From a virus: DNA of 64,000 nt. The stretch lies in the IMG/VR virus record IMGVR_UViG_3300034024_000020, positions 1 through 64,000 of that record; one strand, given 5' to 3'. The position numbers and the translations under genes were made by a program. The notes beneath the pieces were generated by a model, which was given only the letters and a program-made list of their open reading frames with translations, was not told the origin of the DNA and did not search any database. Shown piece by piece: positions 1-7,334 of the stretch. Positions within the stretch are counted from its first letter, which is position 1, and each line of letters opens with the position of its first letter.

Positions 1-22
1 GCTAAGGTTTCTGGCCGTTCCG

Positions 23-34
23 GTTTTGTTCCGG
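23..34 (+). repeat. Left arm of a 12-bp inverted repeat
   Basis: GTTTTGTTCCGG here recurs inverted (CCGGAACAAAAC) at 2339-2350. Next to each copy lies a GC-rich hairpin built on GGYCGG-ACTT-CCGRCC (around 38-52 and 2323-2340). The two arms bracket a 2.3-kb segment that includes the GC-richest genes of the window. Confidence 0.6.
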
Positions 35-126
35 GGCGGCCGGACTTCCGGCCCCGCCGCCGCAGGCCGGGCCTCCCTAGAACTTAAATAGCACCACCTA
101 ATAACGCTGTCAAGCGAAAAGATTGC

Positions 127-158
127 TTGACATAACTTTTTTCACCTAAGCAGAATAT
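127..158 (+). promoter_or_regulatory. Weak promoter candidate
   Basis: TTGACA at 127-132 is followed by only an imperfect -10 (CAGAAT or GAATAT) about 18-20 bp downstream. It is the only promoter-like sequence ahead of the exonuclease gene. Confidence 0.3.
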
Positions 159-240
159 AGCACCTAGCGCCCGTTGCTCGCACTCGCTATTAAGATGGAG
201 CGGCGCACCCAGCCGCCACTAAACCAAAACGAGGTAAGTA

Positions 241-963
241 ATGGCAAAGAAAAAGTTTTTCCTAATCGCAGACACCGAAACAACTCAGACAGACAAGGTT
301 GCCGATATTGGCCTTGTTGTTTGCGATAAGCAGGGAAACATTCACCACGAAATCGGAATACTTGTCGGGGACTTCTTTTCCGACAGGGAAAACCACCCGC
401 TCTTTCATATTTACGGCGATAAGGGAGACATATTCAGTAAAGCAAGGCTTCCGGCCCGTTATCAGGCTTATGAGAACATGCTACAGGACGGAAGGCGCTA
501 TCTCGCCAGCGTCGGGGCAGTAAATCGCTGGCTTGCTAGGGCTAACGCCAAGTATCAGCCGGTTTTGACCGCCTATAACTTGGCTTTCGACAGGTCAAAA
601 TGCGCGAATAGTGGTATTGACTTGGATATGTTCGATCAAAGCTTCTGCCTCTGGCACGCTGCCGCTGAAAAGTGGGGACATACTAAGGCTTATAAGAACT
701 TTGTTCTGCAAAATCACTTTTTCGGGAACCGGACGGCTAAGGGTCATATGGGATACCAGACAAAGGCCGATTGCATGGCGAAATTCGTTCTTAACAATCC
801 CGGTTTGATTGACGAGCCGCATACGGCTTTGGAGGATGCTAGGGATTATGAGCGGCCTATTCTTGCGGCTTTGGTAAAGAATACTCCCGTCGCACAGTAT
901 ATGAACCCGAAAGCCTACAGCTATAGGGACTTTGTTGTTAGGGACCACTTCACGGCCATCTAA
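241..963 (+). CDS. DnaQ-like 3'-5' exonuclease (DEDDh)
   Basis: A 240-aa protein with the three exonuclease motifs of the DEDDh family: DTET near residue 11 (Exo I), YNLAFDRS near 117-124 (Exo II) and HTALEDARD near 194-202 (Exo III, with the catalytic His and Asp). Such proteins remove nucleotides from DNA or RNA 3' ends using two metal ions; in phages they act in proofreading, recombination or host nucleic acid breakdown. A Shine-Dalgarno-like GAGG precedes the ATG. The polymerase at 60.7 kb has its own N-terminal exonuclease-like region, so this is probably a separate nuclease. The family is clear; the substrate is not. Confidence 0.8.
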   Translation: MAKKKFFLIADTETTQTDKVADIGLVVCDKQGNIHHEIGILVGDFFSDRENHPLFHIYGDKGDIFSKARLPARYQAYENMLQDGRRYLASVGAVNRWLARANAKYQPVLTAYNLAFDRSKCANSGIDLDMFDQSFCLWHAAAEKWGHTKAYKNFVLQNHFFGNRTAKGHMGYQTKADCMAKFVLNNPGLIDEPHTALEDARDYERPILAALVKNTPVAQYMNPKAYSYRDFVVRDHFTAI

Positions 964-986
964 TCGCAAAAAAGTGAAAAAAGTTG

Positions 987-1015
987 TTGACGGGGGCAAA
1001 AACCCTCCCTAAGAC
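987..1015 (+). promoter_or_regulatory. Promoter for the 1069 HTH gene
   Basis: AGTTGTTGACG places a -35 at 987-992 and TAAGAC a -10 at 1010-1015, spacer 17 bp. The layout is that of the repeated phage promoter, with a weaker -10. Confidence 0.6.
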
Positions 1016-1068
1016 AGAGGAACGGCGGGGGGCTCATCCCCCGCCGACAACCGACGAAGGAAAATAAA

Positions 1069-1437
1069 ATGGCGACTGCCAAAACTCCGAATTTCACTCC
1101 CGATCAGGAAGCCTCGATCCGGGCCGCTTCCGAAGCCGGTCCCCTCAATCTCGACGTTGCCACCCGCCTCGGCGCGGAGATGGGCAAGTCCTATCGCTCG
1201 ATCGTCGCGAAAATCACCCGCATGGGGCTTCCCTACCAGTCGAAGCAGCCGACGACCAAGACCGGCTCGCCGGTCACGTCGAAGTCGAAGCTTCGTGACG
1301 CCATCGCCGCAATCGTCGGCGGCAATCTGGACGGCCTCGAAAAGGCCCCCAAGCCGGTGCTTCAGCGCCTCGCGAATTTCGTGGAGGACGCGGCGGCGAC
1401 CCTCGATGACGGGGAGGACGAAGCCGAAGCGGCCTAG
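1069..1437 (+). CDS. GcrA/Myb-like HTH protein, GC-rich paralog
   Basis: A 122-aa protein. Residues 8-60 fit a small helix-turn-helix ending in YRSIVAKITRMGLPYQSK. The same pattern (RSVIAKxxxxxxPYQSK or RSVIAKLxxxGVY) occurs in the proteins at 11442 and 13524, so this is one member of a dispersed paralogous family; the N-terminal layout recalls the DNA-binding part of GcrA. The C-terminus is acidic. Codon use is far more GC-rich than in the rest of the window, which suggests separate ancestry for this copy. It has its own promoter and a terminator behind it, so it is a single-gene unit. A role in transcription or DNA packing is inferred. Confidence 0.7.
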   Translation: MATAKTPNFTPDQEASIRAASEAGPLNLDVATRLGAEMGKSYRSIVAKITRMGLPYQSKQPTTKTGSPVTSKSKLRDAIAAIVGGNLDGLEKAPKPVLQRLANFVEDAAATLDDGEDEAEAA

Positions 1438-1440
1438 CCG

Positions 1441-1507
1441 CTAGGGGGCGGCGGCATGGGTTCCTTAACCCTCGCCCGATAGGGCAACCGCCGTCCCCGC
1501 ATTTTTC
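1441..1507 (+). terminator. Probable terminator after the 1069 gene
   Basis: GGGGGCGGCGG pairs with CCGCCGTCCCC across a loop of about 40 bases, and the stem is followed by GCATTTTTCTC. Confidence 0.55.
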
Positions 1508-1509
1508 TC

Positions 1510-1538
1510 TTGACAAGCCGCTAGGTTGGCGGTAATCA
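1510..1538 (+). promoter_or_regulatory. Promoter candidate
   Basis: TTGACA at 1510-1515 and TAATCA at 1533-1538, 17 bp apart. A hairpin terminator lies only about 30 bp downstream, so its product would be a very short RNA or one controlled by attenuation. Confidence 0.45.
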
Positions 1539-1570
1539 TAAGGAACAGAGTTTCGGCCTCGCTTCGGCGG

Positions 1571-1600
1571 GGTCGGAACTTCGTTCCGACCGCGATTTTT
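1571..1600 (+). terminator. Hairpin terminator or attenuator
   Basis: GGTCGGAAC, loop TTC, GTTCCGACC, then GCGATTTTT. The stem is perfect and a T-run follows. Confidence 0.65.
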
Positions 1601-1611
1601 GAGCGCGCTAC

Positions 1612-1640
1612 TCCCATTATGACAGGTATTTTTCTTTTGT
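1612..1640 (-). promoter_or_regulatory. Minus-strand promoter candidate
   Basis: Read on the minus strand: TTGACA, about 16 bp, then CATAATGGGAG. No minus-strand gene lies to its left, so it would make RNA antisense to the 1069 region. Confidence 0.4.
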
Positions 1641-1890
1641 CAACCCCATCTTTTCTCTTGCGTGAAAGATTTTTTGCTGTAGAAGAGAGTTATCGGAAGC
1701 GGAAAGGAAAGGAACAGCCGGAACGCCAAGAAAGAGAACGCGGGATACAATGCAGGCATGGAAGTATGGCTTAGGCTTGATCAGATGTGTTAACCTGCTG
1801 CGGTTGAATGGTTACTCTATAGGGGCCTCACCCTGAATAAAGTTGATGTGCCGTTGGCGGTTAGCCAAGCGTTATAATCAAGAAACCTAG

Positions 1891-1918
1891 ATGGGAGGGG
1901 GTGGCCACCCCCTCCCAT
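1891..1918. repeat. 28-bp perfect palindrome
   Basis: ATGGGAGGGGGTGG is followed directly by its exact reverse complement CCACCCCCTCCCAT with no spacer. There is no T-run on either side, so a simple terminator is unlikely; a protein-binding or RNA-processing site is possible. Confidence 0.8.
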
Positions 1919-2262
1919 TGAAACCCCGAGATTATTTTTGTTAGGTAATATCCCAAACCCCTTGTGGGTCAAGTCTTAGCCAAGAGCGAAGGTTGCAACT
2001 GCGGGAGAAAAGCCTAACTGGGTCAAGCGCCTCTGACCGAGAAAAACTAGCGTTAACAGTTCTTTTGTCCGGAGTTTAGCTAATTCCGGTGGTTTGCACG
2101 ATAGCCCTCGGTTAATATCCGCGTATGGGACAAAAAACCAGAAGTATAGACCTAGATAGTGTTCGCCTTCGGACTTGTTCCAAAAGGGACCTTACTAAAT
2201 GCTAGGCTAGGGGTGGCAAAGGTATGACCCACCCTACTTAACACAGGTTAGTCACTTTTCCC

Positions 2263-2291
2263 TTGACGGACCAAACTAATTTCCCTACCCT
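2263..2291 (+). promoter_or_regulatory. Weak promoter candidate
   Basis: TTGACG at 2263-2268 and TACCCT at 2286-2291, spacer 17 bp. The -10 is poor. Confidence 0.35.
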
Positions 2292-2338
2292 AGAGAGACA
2301 GAAGGACCGCTGACTTGGATCGGCGGTCGGACTTCCGA

Positions 2339-2350
2339 CCGGAACAAAAC
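2339..2350 (-). repeat. Right arm of the 12-bp inverted repeat
   Basis: CCGGAACAAAAC, the exact inverse of 23-34, directly after the hairpin GGTCGG-ACTT-CCGACC. Confidence 0.6.
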
Positions 2351-2383
2351 GTGATCAAACCAGGAACAGGGCCAGGACGAAAG

Positions 2384-2427
2384 CAGAACAAAACGAGAAC
2401 AAACCGGGAACAGAACAAAACGAGAAC
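2384..2427 (+). repeat. Two 17-bp iteron-like direct repeats
   Basis: CAGAACAAAACGAGAAC at 2384-2400 and again at 2411-2427, with related GGAACAAAAC at 2341-2350. Confidence 0.7.
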
Positions 2428-2467
2428 GAGCATGATATGTTATATCATCGCGCTATGCGCCGACGTA

Positions 2468-2526
2468 AGTAGTACGTCAACAACTATTTTTACATGCACC
2501 CAGTAGTACGTCAACAACTATTTTTA
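2468..2526. repeat. Two 25-bp direct repeats
   Basis: A 25-bp unit starting AGTAGTACGTCAACAAC occurs at 2468-2492 and 2502-2526. On the minus strand each copy contains AGTTGTTGACG, a -35-like element, so the pair may be tandem leftward promoters or a regulator site. Confidence 0.75.
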
Positions 2527-2602
2527 GTAGTTGGTCAATTAAGGTTAAATTCAGCAAAGCTTAAAATTTTTGCTGATTTCGCGTCAAAAGCCGCTTACTT
2601 TA

Positions 2603-2631
2603 AGTTTAGCAGAGTTTTCAGCATTTGTCAA
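2603..2631 (-). promoter_or_regulatory. Leftward promoter of a divergent pair
   Basis: Minus strand: TTGACA (2631-2626), 17 bp, TAAACT (2608-2603). It points into the repeat region. Confidence 0.55.
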
Positions 2632-2649
2632 GACTTATTTTAGCTTATG

Positions 2650-2678
2650 TTGACTTGATTGCCCCCGTTTGCTTTAAA
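2650..2678 (+). promoter_or_regulatory. Rightward promoter of a divergent pair
   Basis: TTGACT at 2650-2655 and TTTAAA at 2673-2678, 17 bp apart; back to back with the leftward promoter. No convincing gene follows before 2903. Confidence 0.5.
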
Positions 2679-2854
2679 GTGATTTTCGATCCGCGCGGCG
2701 AGGCTTTGGATGGGCAAATTAGGCATATCTTGCGCTCATTTGAAAAATTGCACCGAAATTATTTCGCAGCAAACCCCTCCTCCACATTTTTACAACTACC
2801 GTTTTTGCTATTAAGTACTTAATCAACTAGTACTAGGTCAACTGAATTTAGTTC

Positions 2855-2883
2855 TTGACAATTTGACCCGCTTTTGCTAAGAT
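2855..2883 (+). promoter_or_regulatory. Phage promoter, TAAGAT variant
   Basis: ATTTAGTTC then TTGACA (2855-2860), 17 bp, TAAGAT (2878-2883). Drives the 2903 gene. Confidence 0.8.
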
Positions 2884-2902
2884 GAAGGCTAAGGAGAGAA
2901 AG

Positions 2903-3079
2903 ATGAGTCATATTTATTCAGCCCCTAACTCAGCAGAAGTTCTAGAAGGCTTACTTTATCACATGAATGATTATGATGACGAAGTAAAAGCTGCTCTAAA
3001 GCTAATATCCGAGCGACATGATGTGCTAAGAGACTTGGCAAACTTCTGGCGTTATGGATACCCCCACGAGAGAGACTGA
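2903..3079 (+). CDS. Small unknown protein (58 aa)
   Basis: The start at 2903 (MSHIYSAP) is chosen because the upstream ATG lies inside the -10 box, and GGAGAG precedes 2903. Mixed charge, soluble, no recognised family. A second promoter follows directly. Confidence 0.7.
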   Translation: MSHIYSAPNSAEVLEGLLYHMNDYDDEVKAALKLISERHDVLRDLANFWRYGYPHERD

Positions 3080-3088
3080 ATTTAGTTC

Positions 3089-3117
3089 TTGACTTTGCAA
3101 CCCAAAGTCTCTAAGAT
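3089..3117 (+). promoter_or_regulatory. Phage promoter, TAAGAT variant
   Basis: ATTTAGTTC, TTGACT (3089-3094), 17 bp, TAAGAT (3112-3117), then GGG. Starts the operon 3144-4961. Confidence 0.85.
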
Positions 3118-3143
3118 GGGTCTTAAGAACGGGAGAATAGGCA

Positions 3144-3308
3144 ATGCAGGACCGATATAACGAAATCTATGCAGTAGGAAAAGAGCTAGGCTATAAGGCT
3201 ATGACTGCGCTCGATCAGATGCTGGTTGACACGATGGACAAGAGTGGGCTTACCGATGATAACGATCGGGATGCTTTCACTGAAGGCTTCTGGAATGGAA
3301 TTATATAA
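3144..3308 (+). CDS. Small unknown protein (54 aa)
   Basis: Starts MQDRYNEIYAVG and ends FWNGII. Acidic and probably helical. Its TAA shares an A with the next ATG, showing translational coupling. Confidence 0.65.
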   Translation: MQDRYNEIYAVGKELGYKAMTALDQMLVDTMDKSGLTDDNDRDAFTEGFWNGII

Positions 3309-3502
3309 TGGAATTCGTTGGTAACGGACTTGTATTTTTGTTCTCATGTGTCCTAATCTTCATAACCGTTGTGTTATGGGGATCAGTTGGGATGTCTTTC
3401 GCAGATAGTAAAGGCTGGAACTTCACGCGAATTGTAGCTTTCGTGGTAACCGCTATTCCGGCCACCTTAGGTGGATGGCTTATCTATCTTATGGGATTTT
3501 AA
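3308..3502 (+). CDS. Small membrane protein (64 aa)
   Basis: Two hydrophobic segments, about residues 6-28 and 43-62, are separated by a short polar loop. First of several very small membrane proteins in this operon. Function unknown. Confidence 0.7.
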   Translation: MEFVGNGLVFLFSCVLIFITVVLWGSVGMSFADSKGWNFTRIVAFVVTAIPATLGGWLIYLMGF

Positions 3503-3503
3503 A

Positions 3504-3656
3504 ATGAGCAGACTTCCATTAGTTGTTGTATTCTTGGCAGCATCAATTCTGCTGTTTATTATTAGTATAAATCATAATTCTATGGATGCTAGGATATTTT
3601 CTGCTATTACTCTATTTGCTGCTTTGGTAGCGGCTTTTAAAAAGGATAAAGAATAA
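3504..3656 (+). CDS. Small membrane protein (50 aa)
   Basis: Start MSRLPLVV at 3504, right after the upstream TAA; an earlier ATG would sit inside that gene. Two hydrophobic segments (4-21, 30-44) and a lysine-rich tail. Confidence 0.65.
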   Translation: MSRLPLVVVFLAASILLFIISINHNSMDARIFSAITLFAALVAAFKKDKE

Positions 3657-3793
3657 TGGGACTTTTTGAACTAGATAATATTGATGAGGTTACTGATCTC
3701 ATCGACCTAATTGAAGCTCACGGCGACGACCGTAAGTTCGCAGACCTTTATGAGCGACTCTGCGAGTATCGCGACGATTATGAGGATATGTAA
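3656..3793 (+). CDS. Small acidic protein (45 aa)
   Basis: MGLFELDNIDEVTDLIDLIEA, then an acidic helix with many Asp and Glu. ATG overlaps the upstream TAA by one base. No family recognised. Confidence 0.6.
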   Translation: MGLFELDNIDEVTDLIDLIEAHGDDRKFADLYERLCEYRDDYEDM

Positions 3794-4003
3794 ATGATTG
3801 GTGTAATTGTATTCTTTTTAAGCCTTTTCGCAGTCATCTATCTTGAGTGGAGACTGTGGGAATGGGACACGGAAAGGTATGGACCAGATACTGCTCTTAA
3901 TCAGGCGTTTTTCTGGACAGCTACACTTGCAATTCCAATAATTGCAGCAGTCAACTTTTTCTATATGATAAGTATGATTTATGGCAAGATTAACATCCAA
4001 TGA
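3794..4003 (+). CDS. Small membrane protein (69 aa)
   Basis: Hydrophobic segments at about 1-17 and 42-62 flank a charged loop with aromatic residues. Starts directly after the upstream stop. Confidence 0.65.
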   Translation: MIGVIVFFLSLFAVIYLEWRLWEWDTERYGPDTALNQAFFWTATLAIPIIAAVNFFYMISMIYGKINIQ

Positions 4004-4083
4004 TGGGCTTAATAGGAATTGTGATGATCGCTGCCGGGCTAGCTATGATAGTAGAGGATAGACATGCCTACTATAGCTACTAA
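4000..4083 (+). CDS. Very small hydrophobic peptide (27 aa)
   Basis: MMGLIGIVMIAAGLAMIVED then a tyrosine-rich tail. Overlaps the upstream stop by 4 bases. Short, so uncertain. Confidence 0.4.
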   Translation: MMGLIGIVMIAAGLAMIVEDRHAYYSY

Positions 4084-4231
4084 ATTCGCTGTCTTCCATA
4101 GCATGAGTGACGAAGACCTTAATAACAAACCAGAAAACGCCTTTATAGGGATTTGTAACGAAGATGTGGCCACTTTCCTTAAAGCGCGCGGGCTTGAACG
4201 AGACGATGTTAGAATATTCTGGGAGTGCTAA
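4064..4231 (+). CDS. Small unknown protein (55 aa)
   Basis: Starts MPTIATKFAVFH and ends RDDVRIFWEC. Overlaps genes on both sides in other frames, typical of compressed phage DNA. Function unknown. Confidence 0.55.
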   Translation: MPTIATKFAVFHSMSDEDLNNKPENAFIGICNEDVATFLKARGLERDDVRIFWEC

Positions 4232-4961
4232 AAGGCCTCTCCGAATTGACAAGCTATTTGGCTCTGACGTAATTGATCGCAAATATGATATTGAAACGCA
4301 GCGGACTACATATAGGCTAGCGGACGGGCGAAAGTATCATCGTTATTATGACGAAGATCATTTCTATCCAAGCACCCAGCCAGCGCGCTCCGCGCGCAAG
4401 ACCAGTGTTGTGACGAATCGCTGTCCAGGATGTGGTTATTCTCCTTGTGAGTATAATTGCTACTCATATTATGAGGAAAATGGAGTCGATCTTTATAAGA
4501 GCACCCTAGGCTTCGATCATCTTTGCTCCCTAGGTAAATGTCGAACCTGTCGTCGCAAACCAGAAAAATGCCAATGTGGAGCTTATGTGAGCTTTGAGCT
4601 TCAGCGTACTAAAGAACGCCTGAGAGAACATGCTCGACTTAAACAAGCTCAGCTAGAGGCTAAAGCTGAAGCAGATCATATCTGCAATTTACTAGAGCAA
4701 ATCCGTCATAAGACAATCTCCAGCACGCATGACTCCATTCTCGATGATTTCGACCGTCGCTGGCGTGCTGAAATTGAGAAGAAGAATATTGGGCGCGTTG
4801 TTCAAGCTATAGCGCTTGAAATAGCTCGTATCACTGCTCAATATAGAGAAGCTTCTGCCATTCACGCTATGAGGGAATTTGAAACTCAAGGTCGTTTCAT
4901 TCAAGCTGTCTATGGCAAATCGTCTCTAGAAACAGAAATTGACGCTATTCTAGCATCGTAG
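4206..4961 (+). CDS. Cysteine-rich zinc-ribbon-like protein
   Basis: From the ATG at 4206 the product is about 251 aa (an upstream ATG at 4164 is the alternative). About residues 64-120 carry spaced cysteines (CPGCGYSPCEYNC, CSLGKCRTC, CQCG), a pattern for one or two zinc sites. A long charged, probably coiled-coil part follows. A nucleic-acid role is likely but no family is recognised. Last gene of the operon. Confidence 0.65.
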   Translation: MLEYSGSAKRPLRIDKLFGSDVIDRKYDIETQRTTYRLADGRKYHRYYDEDHFYPSTQPARSARKTSVVTNRCPGCGYSPCEYNCYSYYEENGVDLYKSTLGFDHLCSLGKCRTCRRKPEKCQCGAYVSFELQRTKERLREHARLKQAQLEAKAEADHICNLLEQIRHKTISSTHDSILDDFDRRWRAEIEKKNIGRVVQAIALEIARITAQYREASAIHAMREFETQGRFIQAVYGKSSLETEIDAILAS

Positions 4962-4965
4962 AAAA

Positions 4966-4998
4966 AGGCTCTAGTAGAAAACCTACTAGAGCCTATTT
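4966..4998. terminator. Bidirectional terminator
   Basis: AGGCTCTAGTAG, loop, CTACTAGAGCCT, with A-run on the left and ATTTTC on the right. It can end both the plus operon and the minus-strand RNA that converges on it. Confidence 0.85.
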
Positions 4999-5361
4999 TC
5001 ATTTCTCGACGCCGCGCGCCTCCACCTTTCTAGAATTTCGGATAAATTGGCCCCATCCGAGAACGGATTATCAATCCATCCTTAGTCCATTAAAAATGCA
5101 TTAGTAAGCATATAAGTAATGGTCTGCTTTAGCAGACGCAATGCGATGAGGAGATTAAAAATTGGGCGCTGCCTACTTCGTAGATTAGCTTCCAATTTAG
5201 ATTGGTTGTACGATTAAGTAGCTTCGGGGTCATCTACTAAATCATATCTCAGATCGAGGCCAGGGAGCCTCCCTTGAATTCCGGCTCCCTGGATCTCAAT
5301 TCGATTAAGATTTAAGGTGACCCAATCCACTTAATCTTCAATTGACATCCAATCTGTAACT
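4970..5361 (-). ncRNA. Minus-strand non-coding RNA (about 390 nt)
   Basis: A minus-strand promoter at 5396-5368 would start this RNA near 5361 and the terminator at 4966-4998 would end it. No gene lies between. Several short inverted repeats are visible: a perfect 10-bp stem CCAGGGAGCC/GGCTCCCTGG near 5260-5292, and AAGATT/AATCTT near 5308-5338. The family is not recognised. Confidence 0.6.
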
Positions 5362-5367
5362 AGTTAC

Positions 5368-5396
5368 ATAATATCACACCTTTTCCCAAAAGTCAA
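5368..5396 (-). promoter_or_regulatory. Minus-strand phage promoter
   Basis: Minus strand: AAAGTTC, TTGACT (5396-5391), 17 bp, TATTAT (5373-5368). One of very few promoters pointing left. Confidence 0.75.
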
Positions 5397-5470
5397 GAAC
5401 TTTTTTCGTGAGGTATGGAAAAGGCTAGCTCGATTGCAGCTGATTATTTGAGCATTCGCTTCGATAGTTC

Positions 5471-5499
5471 TTGACATAATGCCCGTTTTCGCATATAAT
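5471..5499 (+). promoter_or_regulatory. Phage promoter
   Basis: ATAGTTC, TTGACA (5471-5476), 17 bp, TATAAT (5494-5499), GGG. Starts the operon 5520-8307. Confidence 0.93.
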
Positions 5500-5519
5500 G
5501 GGAGCTTAAGGAGAGAGAA

Positions 5520-5738
5520 ATGGCCTTTGAAAATGTTAACCTTAAGCGCACCATGCCAGCTGGGTTCGAAGAGCGTATTAGGGATATCATCAATGCTGTT
5601 CCGGGTATGGAAGCTGAAGAGCTTTTGGACCTATATTTTGAGCACGCTAGGAAAAATTACACGGATATGAAGCAGATTGTAATTAACTGCAAGCTTCTAG
5701 CCGAATTGAAGAACGAAATGATGGAGAGAATGTCGTGA
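5520..5738 (+). CDS. Small unknown protein (72 aa)
   Basis: Strong AGGAGAGAG before the ATG. MAFENVNLKRTMPAGF then a helical acidic body. Overlaps the next start by 4 bases. Confidence 0.7.
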   Translation: MAFENVNLKRTMPAGFEERIRDIINAVPGMEAEELLDLYFEHARKNYTDMKQIVINCKLLAELKNEMMERMS

Positions 5739-5992
5739 GTGATCTAGCTGGTTGGAGTGAAACTATCAAGCGAATTGGTGAAGATAGTCGCCTAAAAGAA
5801 TTGGCTGACGCTGCACAATTTCGCGAAGATATGATCGACATGCTAGCTCATGATCGGGAACAGTCGGCAGATATTCTGCTTAATACTTATGTTTGGGCTA
5901 TCAACGGAAGCTACGGTATGAACCCTATGGCTAGAGCTAAAGCACAATATGCGGATGCTGTTAGAGCTATTATTCTCGAAAGGATGAATTGA
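5735..5992 (+). CDS. Small helical protein (85 aa)
   Basis: Starts GTG or ATG within GTGAGTGATC overlapping the upstream stop. All-helical, acidic. No family recognised. Confidence 0.65.
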   Translation: MSDLAGWSETIKRIGEDSRLKELADAAQFREDMIDMLAHDREQSADILLNTYVWAINGSYGMNPMARAKAQYADAVRAIILERMN

Positions 5993-6183
5993 TGAAGGTT
6001 TGGGTTGAAGGACAAGAGTCTATCGCTCTGCATGAGGATATTATTCGCCTCAATCAGGAGAATATTGAGCTTCGTGATGAAGTCCGAAAGTGGCAGGAAA
6101 TCTCTATGAAGATGACGGAAATGGCTGAGCGATTGGCTAATCTTCTTCTAGACTCGGTGGAGGAAGCACATGAGCTTCGCTGA
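5992..6183 (+). CDS. Small coiled-coil protein (63 aa)
   Basis: MKVWVEGQES then heptad-like leucine and isoleucine spacing (RLNQENIELRDEVRKW). Start shares a base with the upstream TGA. Likely an oligomer. Confidence 0.65.
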   Translation: MKVWVEGQESIALHEDIIRLNQENIELRDEVRKWQEISMKMTEMAERLANLLLDSVEEAHELR

Positions 6184-6301
6184 TGAACTTAATGAGGCCC
6201 TAGATGAAGTGGCGGGACGAGCTTCCAAGAATAATAGCCGAAAACCACGCGAGGAGACTCGCCTTAGCCCCATTGAGAGCAAAGTGGGACGCAGAAGCTG
6301 A
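6170..6301 (+). CDS. Possible overlapping small protein (43 aa)
   Basis: GGAGGAAGCAC precedes an ATG at 6170: MSFADELNEALDEVAGR. It overlaps the 6204 frame almost completely, so only one may be real; the ribosome binding site favours this one, the length the other. Confidence 0.4.
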   Translation: MSFADELNEALDEVAGRASKNNSRKPREETRLSPIESKVGRRS

Positions 6302-6398
6302 GTTCAAGCGTAATGCTAGACGTAAGCTTGCTTCGCGCTTGGCGGAGATTGAATTGTCTCCAGAAGAAAGAGTTTATTTGAATGAGTATTTGTCATGA
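6204..6398 (+). CDS. Small basic helical protein (64 aa)
   Basis: MKWRDELPRIIAENHARR then many Arg, Ala and Glu. Overlaps 6170-6301 in another frame. Confidence 0.55.
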   Translation: MKWRDELPRIIAENHARRLALAPLRAKWDAEAEFKRNARRKLASRLAEIELSPEERVYLNEYLS

Positions 6399-6750
6399 TT
6401 TTATGTGGCGACTAAGACGTTTCCTTGGAGTTCCGATGAGCGAGAGCGAAGCTTTGACTTCGCTCGTTTGCTTGGATATTGTAACCAACTATCACGATTG
6501 GACCTTGGAAGATAGATGTTATGGGTGTGAAATTCGCCCTACTAATTGGAATTCAAAGCTTCCTCTAGTCAAGGCTCGTAAGGGTGACATATTTTACTGT
6601 GAATGTAAGATTGGAAACATTCCGATCACTTCAGGCCAATTTAGGCGTATCTTTAATCTTTACAAGAAGCAATATGACGTAATAGAAAGAAAAGCTTTAA
6701 GTAAAGAATTTGACAAGACTGTGGATTTCCTGCTAGAGAGGCGTAAATGA
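6382..6750 (+). CDS. Unknown protein (122 aa)
   Basis: Has an internal segment with Cys residues (RCYGCEIRP, YCECKIG) that could bind a metal, and a basic C-terminus. Overlaps upstream by 17 bases and downstream by 4. Confidence 0.65.
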   Translation: MSICHDFMWRLRRFLGVPMSESEALTSLVCLDIVTNYHDWTLEDRCYGCEIRPTNWNSKLPLVKARKGDIFYCECKIGNIPITSGQFRRIFNLYKKQYDVIERKALSKEFDKTVDFLLERRK

Positions 6751-7334
6751 TTATTGAAATGTTCGTAATCAGCTGTTTTATGATGGCTATAGGTGGCAGT
6801 GCTATTGCTACCGCAAATGTGGGTCATGAGCCAAAGAAGACAGAGCAGCTCATCTTTACGCCGCCCAGCGGCGGTTCCGCTGTCAAGAAAAAGCCCGTAA
6901 AGTACAGCGAGAAAGACCTTCTCGTCGCGCTAGTCATTGACGAAATTCGCAAAAATCCAAATCAGTGGAAGAGCGAAGAAGTCCATAAGAATCAGTGGAG
7001 GGGCTCTTACTATGAGACTCTAGCTGATCGCACAAATAAGATTGTCGTTCGGAGAAATCATTGCTGGCACATTGGCAGTGATCACAAGGACGACTGTTGG
7101 ATCAACGAGGTTCGCATTACTGGTAAGGACTTCCTTGAAATTAAGGAGGTCTTCGATCAGAAGAACCTCCGTGACGAAGTTGAGAGGCTTTCTCAGCGTC
7201 GCATTTCAAGGGAGCTACAAAATGAGACGGTCAACAACACAACGCCGCTTCTTAGCTATGAGGGAAGCAGCCTTGATGAAATTGAACTCTATACTAGACA
7301 GGCACTCCAGCCTATTTACAACAGAAGAACTTGA
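6747..7334 (+). CDS. Membrane-anchored unknown protein (195 aa)
   Basis: Hydrophobic N-terminus (residues 3-24) fits an uncleaved anchor or signal peptide. The remaining soluble part has basic and acidic patches and NHCWHIGSDHKDDCW around 109-123, rich in His, Cys and Trp. Function unknown. Confidence 0.65.
   Translation: MIIEMFVISCFMMAIGGSAIATANVGHEPKKTEQLIFTPPSGGSAVKKKPVKYSEKDLLVALVIDEIRKNPNQWKSEEVHKNQWRGSYYETLADRTNKIVVRRNHCWHIGSDHKDDCWINEVRITGKDFLEIKEVFDQKNLRDEVERLSQRRISRELQNETVNNTTPLLSYEGSSLDEIELYTRQALQPIYNRRT

Larger units (their letters stand above)
1438..2902. other. Long intergenic region, possible replication or control region
   Basis: About 1.46 kb without a convincing gene. It holds two terminators, promoters on both strands, a 28-bp palindrome (1891-1918), iteron-like 17-bp repeats (2384-2427) and two 25-bp repeats (2468-2526). 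The part from 1920 to 2240 has many short complementary segments and may be a structured RNA, but I could not derive a fold. Repeats beside AT-rich DNA and divergent promoters suggest an origin; this is inference. Confidence 0.45.

Noticed and set aside
1526-1774. 82-codon open frame
   Set aside because: It runs through a terminator hairpin, has a weak start and low-complexity charged sequence.
2384-2526. CRISPR array suspected from direct repeats
   Set aside because: Only two copies of each unit, spacers unequal in type; no cas genes.
2315-2822. Open frames at 2315 and 2625
   Set aside because: They cross the repeats and promoters, lack ribosome binding sites and resemble no protein.
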